A DNA stretch of 64,000 bases from Rhopalosiphum padi. Taxonomy: Eukaryota > Arthropoda > Insecta > Hemiptera > Aphididae. The stretch covers positions 46,471,019 to 46,535,018 of the forward strand of contig NC_083600.1 of assembly GCF_020882245.1 (NCBI RefSeq), read 5' to 3'. Position 1 is the first letter of the stretch. Each line of letters opens with the position of its first letter. Below are positions 26,105 to 39,200 of the stretch, one piece after another. Under the pieces are notes generated by a model, which made no database searches, was not told where the DNA came from, and saw nothing but the letters and a program-made list of their open reading frames with translations. Position numbers and translations under genes: made by a program.

Positions 26105-28488
26105 CAATTTTTATCAATTAATCAACTTCGGACTTTTGAATTGTGTTTTGCCAGATACATAAATTGTAAATAATTATTTACACATTAATTATGTAGCCTA
26201 ATTTTCAGTCAATATGTATCTAATAAATCATAATAATTTTATTAAAATATAAATAAAAATTTTATTTTATACCTAAATACCTAATATCTAATATTATATT
26301 AGTTTATTATTTTTAAATTCTCATATATCGATACAATACAGCTATCTAATTTAACGTTATATACGTTTTACTTTCTGTGTAACGTCCTCTTAAGATAATG
26401 TTAACCCACATGTGTAGTAGGCTCCGTCTTACTAACGTACAATATAGTAAATTGTCATTCAGCAGAATCATTTTTATGTTGTTAATGTTAATATAAGAGT
26501 AAATTTACATATTATTAAACTTTTTTATCATAGTAGCTTTTTATAATATTTACAATTTATACTAAGTAATATAATAAGTACATTTGATCAAGAAAAAAAT
26601 ATATGGAGATTAGATGAATAAAGAAAATATCCATAAATATTAATCTACAAATAGGTTTATAAATACATACATACATAAGATATAATAACATTATCTTAAA
26701 TTGAGTGAAAATATTGTTGTTGTTTTTTTTTTAAATTTGAGTATTATTCGGTTAATAAATTTCTTTCTTATTTTCTTCAATTAAAAATTATAGTATAAAT
26801 AAAACCCTATCAAACGCCCAATATTAATTATTAGAATATTCTAAAAAATATTCTAGAATATTATTATATTTTAAGTTTCATAATAGGTCAATTTACTCTA
26901 ATATTAAATCTAATACGTTATATTTAATATTAAAGTGTATTAACTTATGATCAAATTTAAAAGAATGAATATTATTATCTATAGTGAATATTTTAGATTT
27001 TATATTATACATATTATTAATGGCGAACTATATGTATTTTGAAATATATAAACAATTTACAATTTTAAAATACTAGTGAATTTGCATATTGGTGTAACGT
27101 TCCATTGATTTGGAAATAATGCAATATTTAATTATTCAATATTTTTCGGATGCATTTCTTTTTCAACCAATAAACTGTCAATTTTTATATGGAACTACTA
27201 ATTACGATGATATATAAAAAAAAATATACAAATTAAAATTGCAAACTTTTGCAAATTGATTTTCAGAATTCACAAATAATGGTGGGGGGTGGGCAACTTC
27301 ACGCACGTTAAATTCTGGGATGAAAACTAAAGCCATATGACCTAGTTCAAAAGCTCATAAAATATGTCTACAATTTGGTGTCAATTGATCGAAAAATATG
27401 GCTTTGCTTAAGAAACATCAAATAGACCTATGATTTTATATACTTTTTAATATATAGGTACACGATACAGAGTGATTCAAAATATAAGTTAAAGCTATTT
27501 TATCATAAAAATATTTAAAATATAGACAAATGCAATGGTGACAACGATGAATACAATATATAAAAATAATTACGCATATAAGAGGGTAACAAAAATCAAA
27601 ATCATTTGGAAATTAGAATATTATGCGGCGGAAATATAGCAAGCATTTATTGCGAATCAAAGTTTAGTATTATAATAAGACAACGACCCTCGAATCTCAA
27701 AAAAATTGTTGAATTATGTCGAGTGATGTTGACCGCAGCTTAATTTACATACTATTATGTTTAACAAAGATATTATAATAATTATTTACAGAGCGAACAA
27801 TATTTTTATTGTATTACGCAATGGTAATAAGGGTGACAGGGTGGATGGGCTAACCGCTGTTATCGCAATTTATTCATAATACCAATTTATAATACTAACA
27901 CATTAATGTAATGATAACCTCGTGAACAATTGTAAAAATGATTTATCGAGAATTATTGTTACTAGAACCTTGTTTTATTATCATTAATTATTACTTACTT
28001 TATCCGTTTCTAAATGGTTAGTATACAAATTACCAAGATAACATAATATATGTATATTGTCTCACAATAGTGCCTAATAACTAAAATATGAATAATAATA
28101 TTTGTATTATACACTGTTTTCTATGTCTATGTTTATGTCCACAATTGTGGGTAATGTTCAAGAATTAATCATTTATATATTACGTATTCTGTTTCCGGTT
28201 AATTTTAACTTAAATATTATCCGTTTTTAATCATTAACCGTAACATATTTGTATCGAATATCGCCATTTTTGTGATTCAAGATTGATAATTTGTATACTG
28301 TGGCTTAATCTATTTATTTATGATAACATTTTTATTTGCTGTTTAAAAAACAAGGTTTTCCCATACAAATTAAAAATGTCAAAAATAAATATTTACAATT
28401 CTTTATTTATACCTAAGTGTTTAGATTTTAAATACTTATTATTACGAAAGTATGTAAAATTTGTGTTGTTAAAACCCATAACATTTAA

Positions 28489-29385
28489 GATTCTGAACGG
28501 AGTGATGAATGTATTGATTTTACAATGATGTGTGTTTTTTTTTTTTAATTTTTTTTTTTTGTGCCTGTCATCACTTTTTGGAGTAGTAATAATGCTTCGA
28601 TTTTTGACTTCAGCCCCTCTTTGAAAAAGAAAATTCATCTAGTTGGTACTTTGGAGGATCAAAAGTAAAAAATTTCCAATAGTTTTCAAAAGCGTCGGGA
28701 AAAACCCTGAAAAAATTACGGAAAAACGGGAATTTTTACGCATAACCACTTTCTGACAAAATCGATTTTTTGATTTTGCTGTAACTCAAAAACGAATCAT
28801 TGTAAATACTTGAAATTTTCCCCAAATGTTTATATTATATTTATCTATTTACGATTAAATATTTAAAATATTTAGAATTTTTTTAAGCTACTTATATAGA
28901 CAATTTAAATTTTTGACTTTTTTAAGTTTTTTTTCTTAAAATGCCGATAAAAAAAATTTGGCTATACAAAAAATCATTAAAATTTAATACAAGGTTTATT
29001 ATAAGTTGTACTTATCGTAGTAAAAAAAAATCAAAAATCGTTAGTCACAAATTTTGTTTATAAGCATTTAAAGTTCAAATGTTTACAAAATATATCAAAA
29101 TCACGAAAATTTGCAAAGAATTTTTAAGTTGAAAATTTATAAAATTTTTGTGATTTATACTTAAGGTTCGAAAATCCAATACAAGGTTATCCATAAGTTT
29201 TCCTTTAAGTAAAAAAAAAATTCCAGCGGCAATATAGAAAACATTTTATGAGCTTATGAAATTTTATTTTTTACGAAATCGCGTAAAATAACGATATATT
29301 ACAATTTAAGTATAAGTAATAATAATACGAGTATAATATATCCAACTAATTATCATTGACTGACAAATCATCTCCGTTCAGAATC
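28489..29385. mobile_element. Non-autonomous DNA transposon with 14-bp TIR
   Basis: The left end GATTCTGAACGGAG (28489-28502) and right end CTCCGTTCAGAATC (29372-29385) are perfect reverse complements bounding 897 bp. The interior is AT-rich without a coding frame. Diverged copies or ends are seen at 16345-16990, 30205-30310, 44398-44690 and 46541-46680, and probable left ends near 14500, 17985 and 24658, so this is an abundant family in this genome. Its superfamily is not assigned. Confidence 0.75.
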
Positions 29386-30204
29386 GTTTTTCGTATACAA
29401 TGATACCCGTCATTGCATTCAAATTTAACACATCCATATGAGTACATGAACAGTGACCTACCTCCATCTCTACTATACAGCAGAGCGATACCCACTTGCC
29501 CACTTTTTAATTTTAACAATTAAGGTTTGAAAATTTGATACATTTCTCATAAGTTTTTATTACAAAGAATTACTAAAATAAAGTTTTGAACAATTTCGCA
29601 TAAGTTTATTATGACTTATGAGATTTGAAATTCAAATGATGATCCAATATTATTTAAATTATCATTTTCAATTTATACAAGGAAAATTTTAAAATGTTTT
29701 GACTAATTTCAACTTTTAACCTATTTATATTTCATAGTCATACAAAATAAACATTTGGAGGTATTTTATTAATATTTTTCAGTTATTTCGGTATTTATGA
29801 AAAACTTATGGTTTAGTCAAACACATTGGAAATTGAATACAAGGTACCACAAAAGTTGTTGGTATAATATTTTAAAATATTAAATATACATTTTTGCAAA
29901 ATTTTTTGTTTACAAGCATTTGAAGTTCAAATTTTGATAGTACTCGTTAAATGTACAATTTATTTTAGTTAAAAATTATCAATTTTAAAAATGTAATACA
30001 TTTAGGTTTCTATTAAGTTTTTTTACGAAAATTTAAAAAATTCAACTATAGAAGTGCACAATCGTTTTTATGTCATTTCAAGTTCAAATTTTGATAAAAT
30101 TGGATATCTAAACAAACATTTTTTTTTTTTTATAACTACCCAATTTATAAAGTTTTATTTTATTATTAGTATCAATAAATGAAAAATATAATTATAGAAA
30201 TATA

Positions 30205-30233
30205 AGTTGACGGACCTCTTACACTCAGAATTG

Positions 30234-30277
<44 letters not shown>

Positions 30278-30310
30278 GATATATTATCATTGAATTCAAT
30301 TTTAACTTCC
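30205..30310. repeat. Right-end fragment of the TIR family with (AT)n expansion
   Basis: The string GACGGACCTCTTACACTCAGAATTG matches the right terminus of the 28489-29385 element, and an ATTGAATTCAATTTTAAC-like flank follows. A pure AT dinucleotide tract of about 36 bp (30239-30274) has expanded inside it. Confidence 0.55.
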
Positions 30311-32210
30311 AACAAATAACGGTAGATACCATAAGTATACAATAGACCAAATTTTCCGATTTTTTTTATTTTTATATAAATGTTATCTAAAAATACACAT
30401 TACATAATGAATTAAATTTTAAAATTAAAAATTAGTAAATTAAATTTACTTAGCATTATTTTAAACAATACAAATATACATTTTTGGTACCTAATGTCTA
30501 TAATATAACATTATTCGTTAGGGAGACCGGGAGTATTATTGTATTATTATGTATATTATTACACATGAAACTACTTCACTACATTATTATTTAACGATTA
30601 AAAATAATTTTGATAGGTTTATTCAAGTGTATAATCTAACATACATTTTTTTTTAGTTGATACACGTGTAAAAAACAATTAAATAATGAAAATAATAATT
30701 TAATAAATTGGTTGCGTATAAAACAAAATTTTATTTAATCATAATTGTATCAACATTAATTATAACATAAAACCAATTATTTTTCAATTTCAGTTAAAAA
30801 TAGCCTACACACTATTTGTAAAAGTTATAAATTAACAAATTGCTTACACATAACAATGTGTACACTTTGATTTATAACCGTGTATGCGTGTATGCGCGTA
30901 TGCGCGATTGTCACGAAACTGTAAATATGTAACGCACATTCTATATAAATAAATAATATACATAATATTCATGAATTATGTATATAGAATTCATGAATTC
31001 GTACATTATAAATAATATTCAATTTTGACAATTTTGATTTCACTAGCTATATTTTTATAGGAATAATATTATATTGGAATCGAAATATTTTTTACAATAA
31101 AAGTTAATGAAAACGAAATCAATTTGTGCTATCGAATAGTGGGACCAATTTGTTTAAACGGTCTTTAGCGAGTTTCGTGTTTATACAGTTCAGTTATCTG
31201 CAATATCATTATTGTAATTAAATTCAACTTTGGATATTCCTTATTAATTAGTATTATATAACAATTATTCTAAACCAGAATCAACATAATTGTGGTTATT
31301 ATAGCCACACGCTCGTTTTTATTTGTTTAATAATCAATAAAAAACGATTAACTGTTTAGTTTAACTGGGTGTTGAGGTAGGTACCTTACATTCTCGCAGA
31401 ACATCAAACAACTCATAACACACAGAGTCTGTGCATGATATACTGATCATTAAATTAACATTTTTTTTAAACGATTTCGACACGACGGCCGAAGGCTGAA
31501 CTAACTTTGATGACATAGCAGTTGACGACTATCTAGTTTATTAAAATCCATATATTTTCTTAAAATTAATTCTAATATTATCCTTAAATTATAAAATGAT
31601 TTATTCGGCGATTCATTACATTCTAGCGTCCCCTCTTCACCGGTCGCTACCGGTCGACGTGTTCCTATGGCAAAGTTATGTTTATATTAACGAGATTTCG
31701 GGTACTCGACCTCGGTGTGTAATATTAACGGTAGAGATCAGAGTTACCTTATTTAAGTAAAATACATAATATGTACTTATATTATAAGTATAATATAGAT
31801 AAATTGTATATTTATACAACATAGATAATAAATAATATTGTACAAAGAATATTAGAGTTACCAATCCGGACATTGTGTGTCGACTGTCATATTTATATTC
31901 TTGTTTACACACTACTGCTAAACAAGCATCGGTAATTATATACCACGACGAGTGTCGGGAAACCTCAAGTCACCCAGTCGGCCCCGCTTGCAATTCTTCG
32001 CAATCATCATATAAGCCGTGCCCTACCTAAGGAGTAATGCACGATGTCGATAGGCGACAATCCTTGCAAAATTAATTAATAATTAAAAATAAACGATTCA
32101 AATAGATTCTAACAAATTTTATTTTTAATGGAGTGATGACTAAGCTCCTAGAAGTTTATCTATCGCGCTAAGGATTTTACTCATCCATTTAGGAAACATT
32201 ATAGGTCCAT

Positions 32211-32395
32211 TCAGAAACTCTGGTTGCCACTAATAAGCCTCTTCATTTTGCTCTGCCCCGGGTCCAATCTAATGTCGCGCTCCCATCAGTCCCATCTACC
32301 AGTCTCATATAATTTTCTACTGTGTCTTTCCATTTTGTTCTTGGTATTCCAAGTGGACGTTTTTTATTTACTTTTCCTGTCAAGACATTTCTTAA
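32211..32395 (-). pseudogene. LINE reverse-transcriptase C-terminal relic
   Basis: On the minus strand this reads as a fragment with RPLGIPRTKWKDTVE, then LDWTRGRAK, an in-frame TGA stop, then RGLLVATR. The motif RP.G.PR..W.D.V..D followed by W....R..W is characteristic of the C-terminal region of non-LTR retrotransposon reverse-transcriptase polyproteins (family knowledge). The stop and short length show it is a dead fragment. Confidence 0.6.
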
Positions 32396-33113
32396 TGACT
32401 ATAACTAAAAATGTAAGCCACCGCCGTGATTTTGTATTTTTAAACTTGTGTAGGTTTTATAGAACCTTTCATAACTACTGCCACTCATATTATAATTAAA
32501 TATACACATACTACATTCTATGACTATATCTGTCTATTTAGTCTATATAAAAATGATCTATTGTGATTTATTCTCATTATTAAAGTGTTTTATAATATTT
32601 AGGAATTAGGATTCAGCGATAACTATTATAGTACATTATGTCATATTATATAAATATTATAAAATACGTATATGGATAATTTATAGCTTCATATGGTTAC
32701 TGTATAATAATATTATACCTAATAATATATTAAAATATATTTAATGCACTAGTTAAGTTTAATATTATATTTTCACAGTTTATTTTAAACATTTTCAATA
32801 ATATGCAGCACACCAAAGTTCAATATTATGCATAATAGTACCTTGGTCCTTGATATAATGTAAAGATATTGATGGCATAATTTATTATGCTGCAATTCAT
32901 ATGCACAGAAGTTACGAATATAAAATAATCTTAAAATTAATGTTATTTGTTTCGAATAATCAATAGTAATTATTCGTAAATTTGACGCATTATTATTAAA
33001 TATATAAAACGATGTTGATAAAGCTTTGCAAATATAAAAAATATATGGATGGTTGAATACATAAAAAAATTAAAAATTAAAACGATATTATATAAATTAT
33101 AACTTTTTTAAGG

Positions 33114-33119
33114 TTTATT
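33114..33119 (-). terminator. Probable polyadenylation signal of the muscle LIM gene
   Basis: AATAAA on the minus strand, about 125 nt beyond the stop codon at 33243. Confidence 0.5.
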
Positions 33120-33242
33120 AAAATAATTAGTGTATTTTAGGTGATATTACAAGAAAAAAAGCATAAAACAAAGGTTCAAATGAAGTTTGTTTAAAAGTTA
33201 TATTCTTTCGCCTTTGATTTTCATTAATTTCACAGTAATCAT

Positions 33243-36200
33243 TTATGCCATAGAAAGAACACCAGCACCCATACCGAAGCCACAACCTTTTGGCCCAAAA
33301 TGTTTTGCATAACAAGGTCTGCAATGAATATCGCCATCAGGACCATCATTCAAACTTGTCGAATCTAATGACTTGCTGCAATCAGCGCAAGTAAAGCATC
33401 TCTTGTGCCATAACTGAAAATAAATTCAAATAATTTATTATTATGATATTATACTCGTATTTTATTTATATATTATAAAGAATATTATTTATTAGTGATA
33501 TTTTTGTTATCCAAACATATGTTGGACAATCTTTTAACATTCTAGTGATCATGGTGAATAAATAAAACATAATTTGATTAAGACCCATAAGTAAATCATA
33601 AAATCACTAAAATATACAATGATTATGTGTGTATTTTATGTCTTCATTCGACCAACACAATATATTTTAATATATTGATTGTAAACGTTACGAATACTAC
33701 CAAATGTATTACCAACCAGTAACCACCAAACCACATACATCATTTTTGGGAAAATATATTTATTTGTATAATAACTTAAATATTTTTTATGAAGTTATAC
33801 AATTGTCAAGTGACATTACCTTATTTTTGCTTATCATTTGTTCAGCGGCATAAACTTCGTATCCACACCTCAAACAACCATTTCCATTTCTGCTTTTGAC
33901 TCCAGATGTTGGCCTTGCTTCCGAGCTAAAAAAAAAATGAAATAAAATGAGTTCCCCATTTTATAATATAATCTATACAAACTTCTATAAATATATTTTA
34001 TTTGGTACTTGTATTTTTTAAATAAAATGTAATTTTAGACTTTTAAATGGGCCTAATAATATGTAGTTATTTGGTTAATTCGAAGAATACTTTAATTCAT
34101 AAAATATATTAAATACATCAATATAATATTATAACTGTACGAGTATAGTTAAAGTTAATATTATATTATATTTTTTTCATATTGATAAATTTTTCAATCA
34201 AAATAAATGATTTACTAGTATAATATTACATTATATTATCTTAGACTGAAATATTTACATTTAATATATTATTAATATAATGTGTGTCACTATTTTTTTT
34301 AATATTTATGTATTATAATAACTAACGTTTTGAATTTTTTATTTTTTATTTTCATTTAATAATATAAATATATCTATAAAAATTTGAAAATGTGATAAAC
34401 TTGTTAATCTATTTATATATTTTTACTTAACCAAAAATCAGTACCAGGTTTTTTGATCTTTTTTTTTGGTTCATACAATACCAAAAGAAATCGAAATTTT
34501 CAGATTCTATAATTAAAAAAATTGGTATTTCTTAAAGGCTTAATTTAAATATAAAAATTTAGGTTATATTAAATTTCACAAATAAATTTGAAAAAAGTAT
34601 TTTGTGTTAAATGCTTGTAGTAATTACCTAATAAAACAGTATTTTTATTAGTAAATAACTTATTTCAATATGCTTAAAAAGTACTTCATATTTATATTAA
34701 ATTATTTAATTTAGGTATTTTGTAAAATCATTTATTTATATTATAATCTATTAATTTTTGATAGTACTTACAACAACATAGTAGATTCTCCTTTGGTGGA
34801 GACCAAAGTTGGAGAGTGTCCATATCCAAATCCTTTGGGTCCAAAGTATTTTCCATAACATGATCGGCAGTAAACTTCTTTATCCGGTCCATCACAAGCC
34901 AAAGTGGAATCTAATGGCCGGTGGCAAGTAGCACAGTTAAAGCAAATTTTGTGCCACATCTGTAAATAATTGTATGAATTTTAAAATTAAATGTGTTATT
35001 CAAATTAAAAGAGCGCAATGTAATTTAAATAATGTAGTTATTTAAAATATATTGTCATGAAATAATATTTTTCAGTGAAAGTATTGAGATGAAACGCATA
35101 TTAATAGATATTAAACCAAGTTTTTGATTTAAAATGTCCTTACATAATTAATTTTTAAGTGTATAGTAAGTACTAATGATACAAAAACTTACCGCTCCTT
35201 TAGCCAATTGTTGTTCAGCGGCAAATACTTTTCCACCACATCTCGGACAGCCCTCTCCTTTTTCAGCTTTAATAGATGTAGTATCTGGATTATAAAATGG
35301 TCGCGATCCCGCAATTTGTTCATCTCTGTTAAAAAATATTTATATATACATATTATATTATTCACGGTTCAACTAGGTATAATATATTAGTAGTATCACG
35401 AATAAATATCATAGGAAAACGCCTATTTGGTTACTCCAGTCTGATATTTTTTCATCCAGAAAAATGTACAATTATATAGTTATAATATAATAAATGAATC
35501 AATAAATTTTAATGTTTATTCGTTTAAATTATACGCTATAATGTAAATTAAAAAATACTGTAATAAATTATACTAACGTCAAGCCATCTGTCTGAAGAAA
35601 TCCTGAGCCGCAAGCAAATCCATATCCATGCGGACCCCACTTTTTACCGTAACAGGTTTTACAATACACATCGCGATCAGGACCATCACAAGCAATTATT
35701 GAATCCAATGTTTTATTGCAATCCTTACATTTGAAACATTTTCTATGCCATTCCTTTAAAAATACAATAACATATTTTATTATAAATACAATTCAATAAT
35801 TTAAATCTGTCATAATATCAAAACTTAGAAAGTAATTTTTATGTTAAATTTCATATTAAAACTATTTTTAGAAAAATAATTCAATAAATTAACTAGGTAC
35901 AAATAACCAAACTTTATTTATTGATGTAGCTACACAAGCATAATATCAAAAATTGCTACTTACACTTCCTTTAGCAAGCACTTGTTCAGCAGCAAATACC
36001 ACACCTCCGCAACGTGGACACCCTTGTCCTGGTTTTGCTTTTATAGAAGTTGTACTCGTATCAATAACAGGAGCTCGAGATGTACTAACATCCCTAGATA
36101 TGGGAAAAAAAGTTTTTTATTTATGATGTAGGTATAGAATAATAATAAGAAGAAGAGGAAGAGGAAGAAAAAAATATAATGATGTATATATACAATTATA

Positions 36201-39200
36201 CATAGAAATAGGTACTGAGCATTAAATTTCTATTTGGTATGTTTATGAAAAAAGTAGAAAATGTGTGTACGTTTATGATTTATATGGGCGAATTAATAAT
36301 TGAAACAGATAATTGCATGCTATGAAAAAGAAATAGGTGGTTGACCTTTTGGTATCACTAAATACCTTTCGGTTTCGTCGTTTAAGTCACATGTTAAACC
36401 AATTGACTGTACACCAGCACCTCTGTGACCTATACCTCTGGGACCAAAGCGCTTCGAATAGCAAACTATATGGAAAAAACATCGTAAGTATTATGCTGGA
36501 CTTGGTCAATTATTATTAAATTACATGAATCATGAAAACAAAAGAAATCAATCATAATATTCCATGAAAAAAAAATATTAAAAATGATAGTTCATGCAGA
36601 ATAAAAACAATGGGTATTATAATTGAATAAATGACATGCATGAAGTAATTTTGACTTTTTGAAAATATCGGTAAAACATTTACCTGATAATTAATAACTT
36701 CTATTAGAAACTTAATGGTGGTTTTAAAAGTCTCGACATAGTGATAGCCTTCCCCTTTTATCCTGTGTTTCACGTAGGTAATTATAATATTCTATAACTA
36801 TTTGGTTATTGTAATATTATTCCATACATGCTAAACATGTTCGCCTACAATTCAATTTCTTATATACAAATTCCCCATAAATATAAAATATTAATAATCA
36901 TTTAAATAATTTTAAAAATCTATACCCCTCCCGTGGACAACCTCCAGATCTGCCACTAACAAAAATAATGTTGTATTAATATTTATTTCCATTCAGAGGG
37001 TACTTATGAAGTATGCCAGTATACATTTATAAAGGATAAAACGAATAGGCATACCTAATAGGTATTAATAATTATCATATATTATACTAAGTACGTTTAT
37101 TTTTCACTTCCGAATAGATATTTTAGCCAACACAAAACACCAGGCTTAGTATTATATTTATTATAAAAATGATTATTTATTTGTATAAAACATACTTTTA
37201 TTGTAAAAAAAGGTACCTAGGTACCTATTTTACATAATATAAATTTAAAATTTTATGATTTTTAATAAAAATATGCACAGGAGTTTTACTATTTGTTTAT
37301 TTGTTTTTTTTAGTTTTGATAGTGGAGAGATGAATGTATTTTTCAATTATAACTATACAATTATTATAAACGTACCCATTATAAGCAGGATCGCTTTGAA
37401 GAGCTCCAGCACCTTGTCCATAACCATAACCCTTAGGTCCAAATTTCTTGCCATAGCATACTGATTTAAAAAAATTAATGTTAAAAGTTAGAACATGCAA
37501 AATACACGGATTACCTTACCTTTGCAGTAAATATCCTTATCAGAACCTTCACAACAATTGACTGAATCCAAACGTTTCGTGCAAGTAGCACACTTGAAAC
37601 ACTCCCGATGCCAAGACTAAATTAATAAATAAAAATCATGCAATAGGTACTTAAAATTATACGGTTAGGTATTTTGGTGAAACTCAAAGGTGGTAATTTA
37701 TAGTGAAGATGTATAGCTACCTAACAGGGGTATTCAAACAACTTAATTCGAAAATATCATCATTTAATTAAATATAAAATTAATTTCCGAATTTAGACAA
37801 AAAAACTTTCAATTAAATTGGGATTTATGCATTCTCACACAAATATTGGTTCTCATTCACCTCTACAGTGTACTTCATTATCAGGCCCATCACAATGTAA
37901 CACTGAATTTAAAGTTTTGTGGCAAGAAAAACAGTTGAAACATTCTTTATGATATCCCTAGAATACCGATAAAAGATATATCCTATATAGATATAATTAA
38001 ATTGGGATTTTAGGATTGTAGTTAAATATATTGCACTCACTCTTCCTTTTGCTAACATCTGCTCGGCCATGTATACAAATCCTCCGCAGCGTGGACATCC
38101 TTCACCTTCGGGAGCCATAGCCATATTTCGTGATTCCGTGGCACCTTGAGGCTTAGTATGATAGTAAGACCTAAAATGCAATTTATTATGAACACTTATT
38201 AATAAATTTTTCCTTATTGAATTAATAAATGTTAATCATAGTATATTGAATATATTATGTAAATATGTAGATAATAATGATACAATTATAAAGTATATTA
38301 TATTAGTGGTTTTAGTGATTTTTACCATTAAATGTAGGCATTATTAAAATAGTTGTGAGTAAAATAGACAAATTCCATAAAGTTAAAAGATAAAACACTT
38401 TCAAAAATTATATTATCCAAGGAATCATAATCAGTAACTAATATTACAAACTTACAATAAGTGAGTACAATTGCTTTTCTTAATATATTAATATAATAAA
38501 TTAAATATTTAAATTCATAAACACTATAGATAATTAATGAGAATATTTTAAATTCTAAACTTAATGTATAAATGTAAAATATTATTTTTTAATTCAAAAT
38601 ATATCTATGAGAATTTAATAATTAATAAATGTTGTACACAATATGTATACAACAATTTGTAAGTAATAGCAATTTTATTATAAATTATTATAATTATTAT
38701 TTATTATGTATAAATTTAAAAAATATTATAAGTATAATATTTTATTTATTTATCGTTTTATATAAATAGTATACAGAAAAACAGTGTTTTTAAATTAAAA
38801 CTGAGTATTTTTCAAAAATGTAGGTACTTATAACTATTTACTAAATTTTATTATATGGATTAAATCTATAATCTATATATAGTTAAGTATAAAGTATAGT
38901 GTTTTTGTAAGATTAGGAATATATTATGTTTAATGTATAAAAGGTTATGTTATTTATCATTAATTATTGAGCGGAGTTTCCCCATAAATTCACAGTTAGG
39001 TGTATTATAATGATAGTTTATAAAGTGAAATACAATAAGAAAAAAAATGGTTTTTTCATAAATCATCACTATATTATAATGACTCCATTCCCAAATTGCA
39101 GCTTGCTGAAGTAAAACAAAAAACAAAACAATAATTAATTACTGTTAGTACCTTTTAGGTACAAAAGTAAAAATAATATTTACAAATCATAAAAGTTCAC

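Larger units (their letters stand above)
26105..33113. other. Repeat-rich intergenic region
   Basis: No host gene was recognised. It contains a complete TIR element (28489-29385), a second right-end fragment (30205-30310), an (AT)n tract, an 8-mer tandem repeat near 30885-30908 (GTATGCGC units) and a LINE relic (32211-32395). A GC-richer patch at 31480-32060 includes two CCGGTCG units near 31640, with no recognisable product. Confidence 0.5.

Noticed and set aside
29160..29180. GGTTCGAAAATCC, resembling a tRNA T-loop
   Set aside because: It is part of the 28489-29385 repeat; no cloverleaf arms or A box at a suitable distance.
36720..36955. Possible fossil LIM half-domains between exons C1 and C2 (a GGCPR string near 36940 and a GYHYVETF string near 36745, minus strand)
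   Set aside because: Similarity is only a few residues, with no splice sites or further zinc ligands. The first string sits in a C-rich motif of the kind common at transposon ends here.
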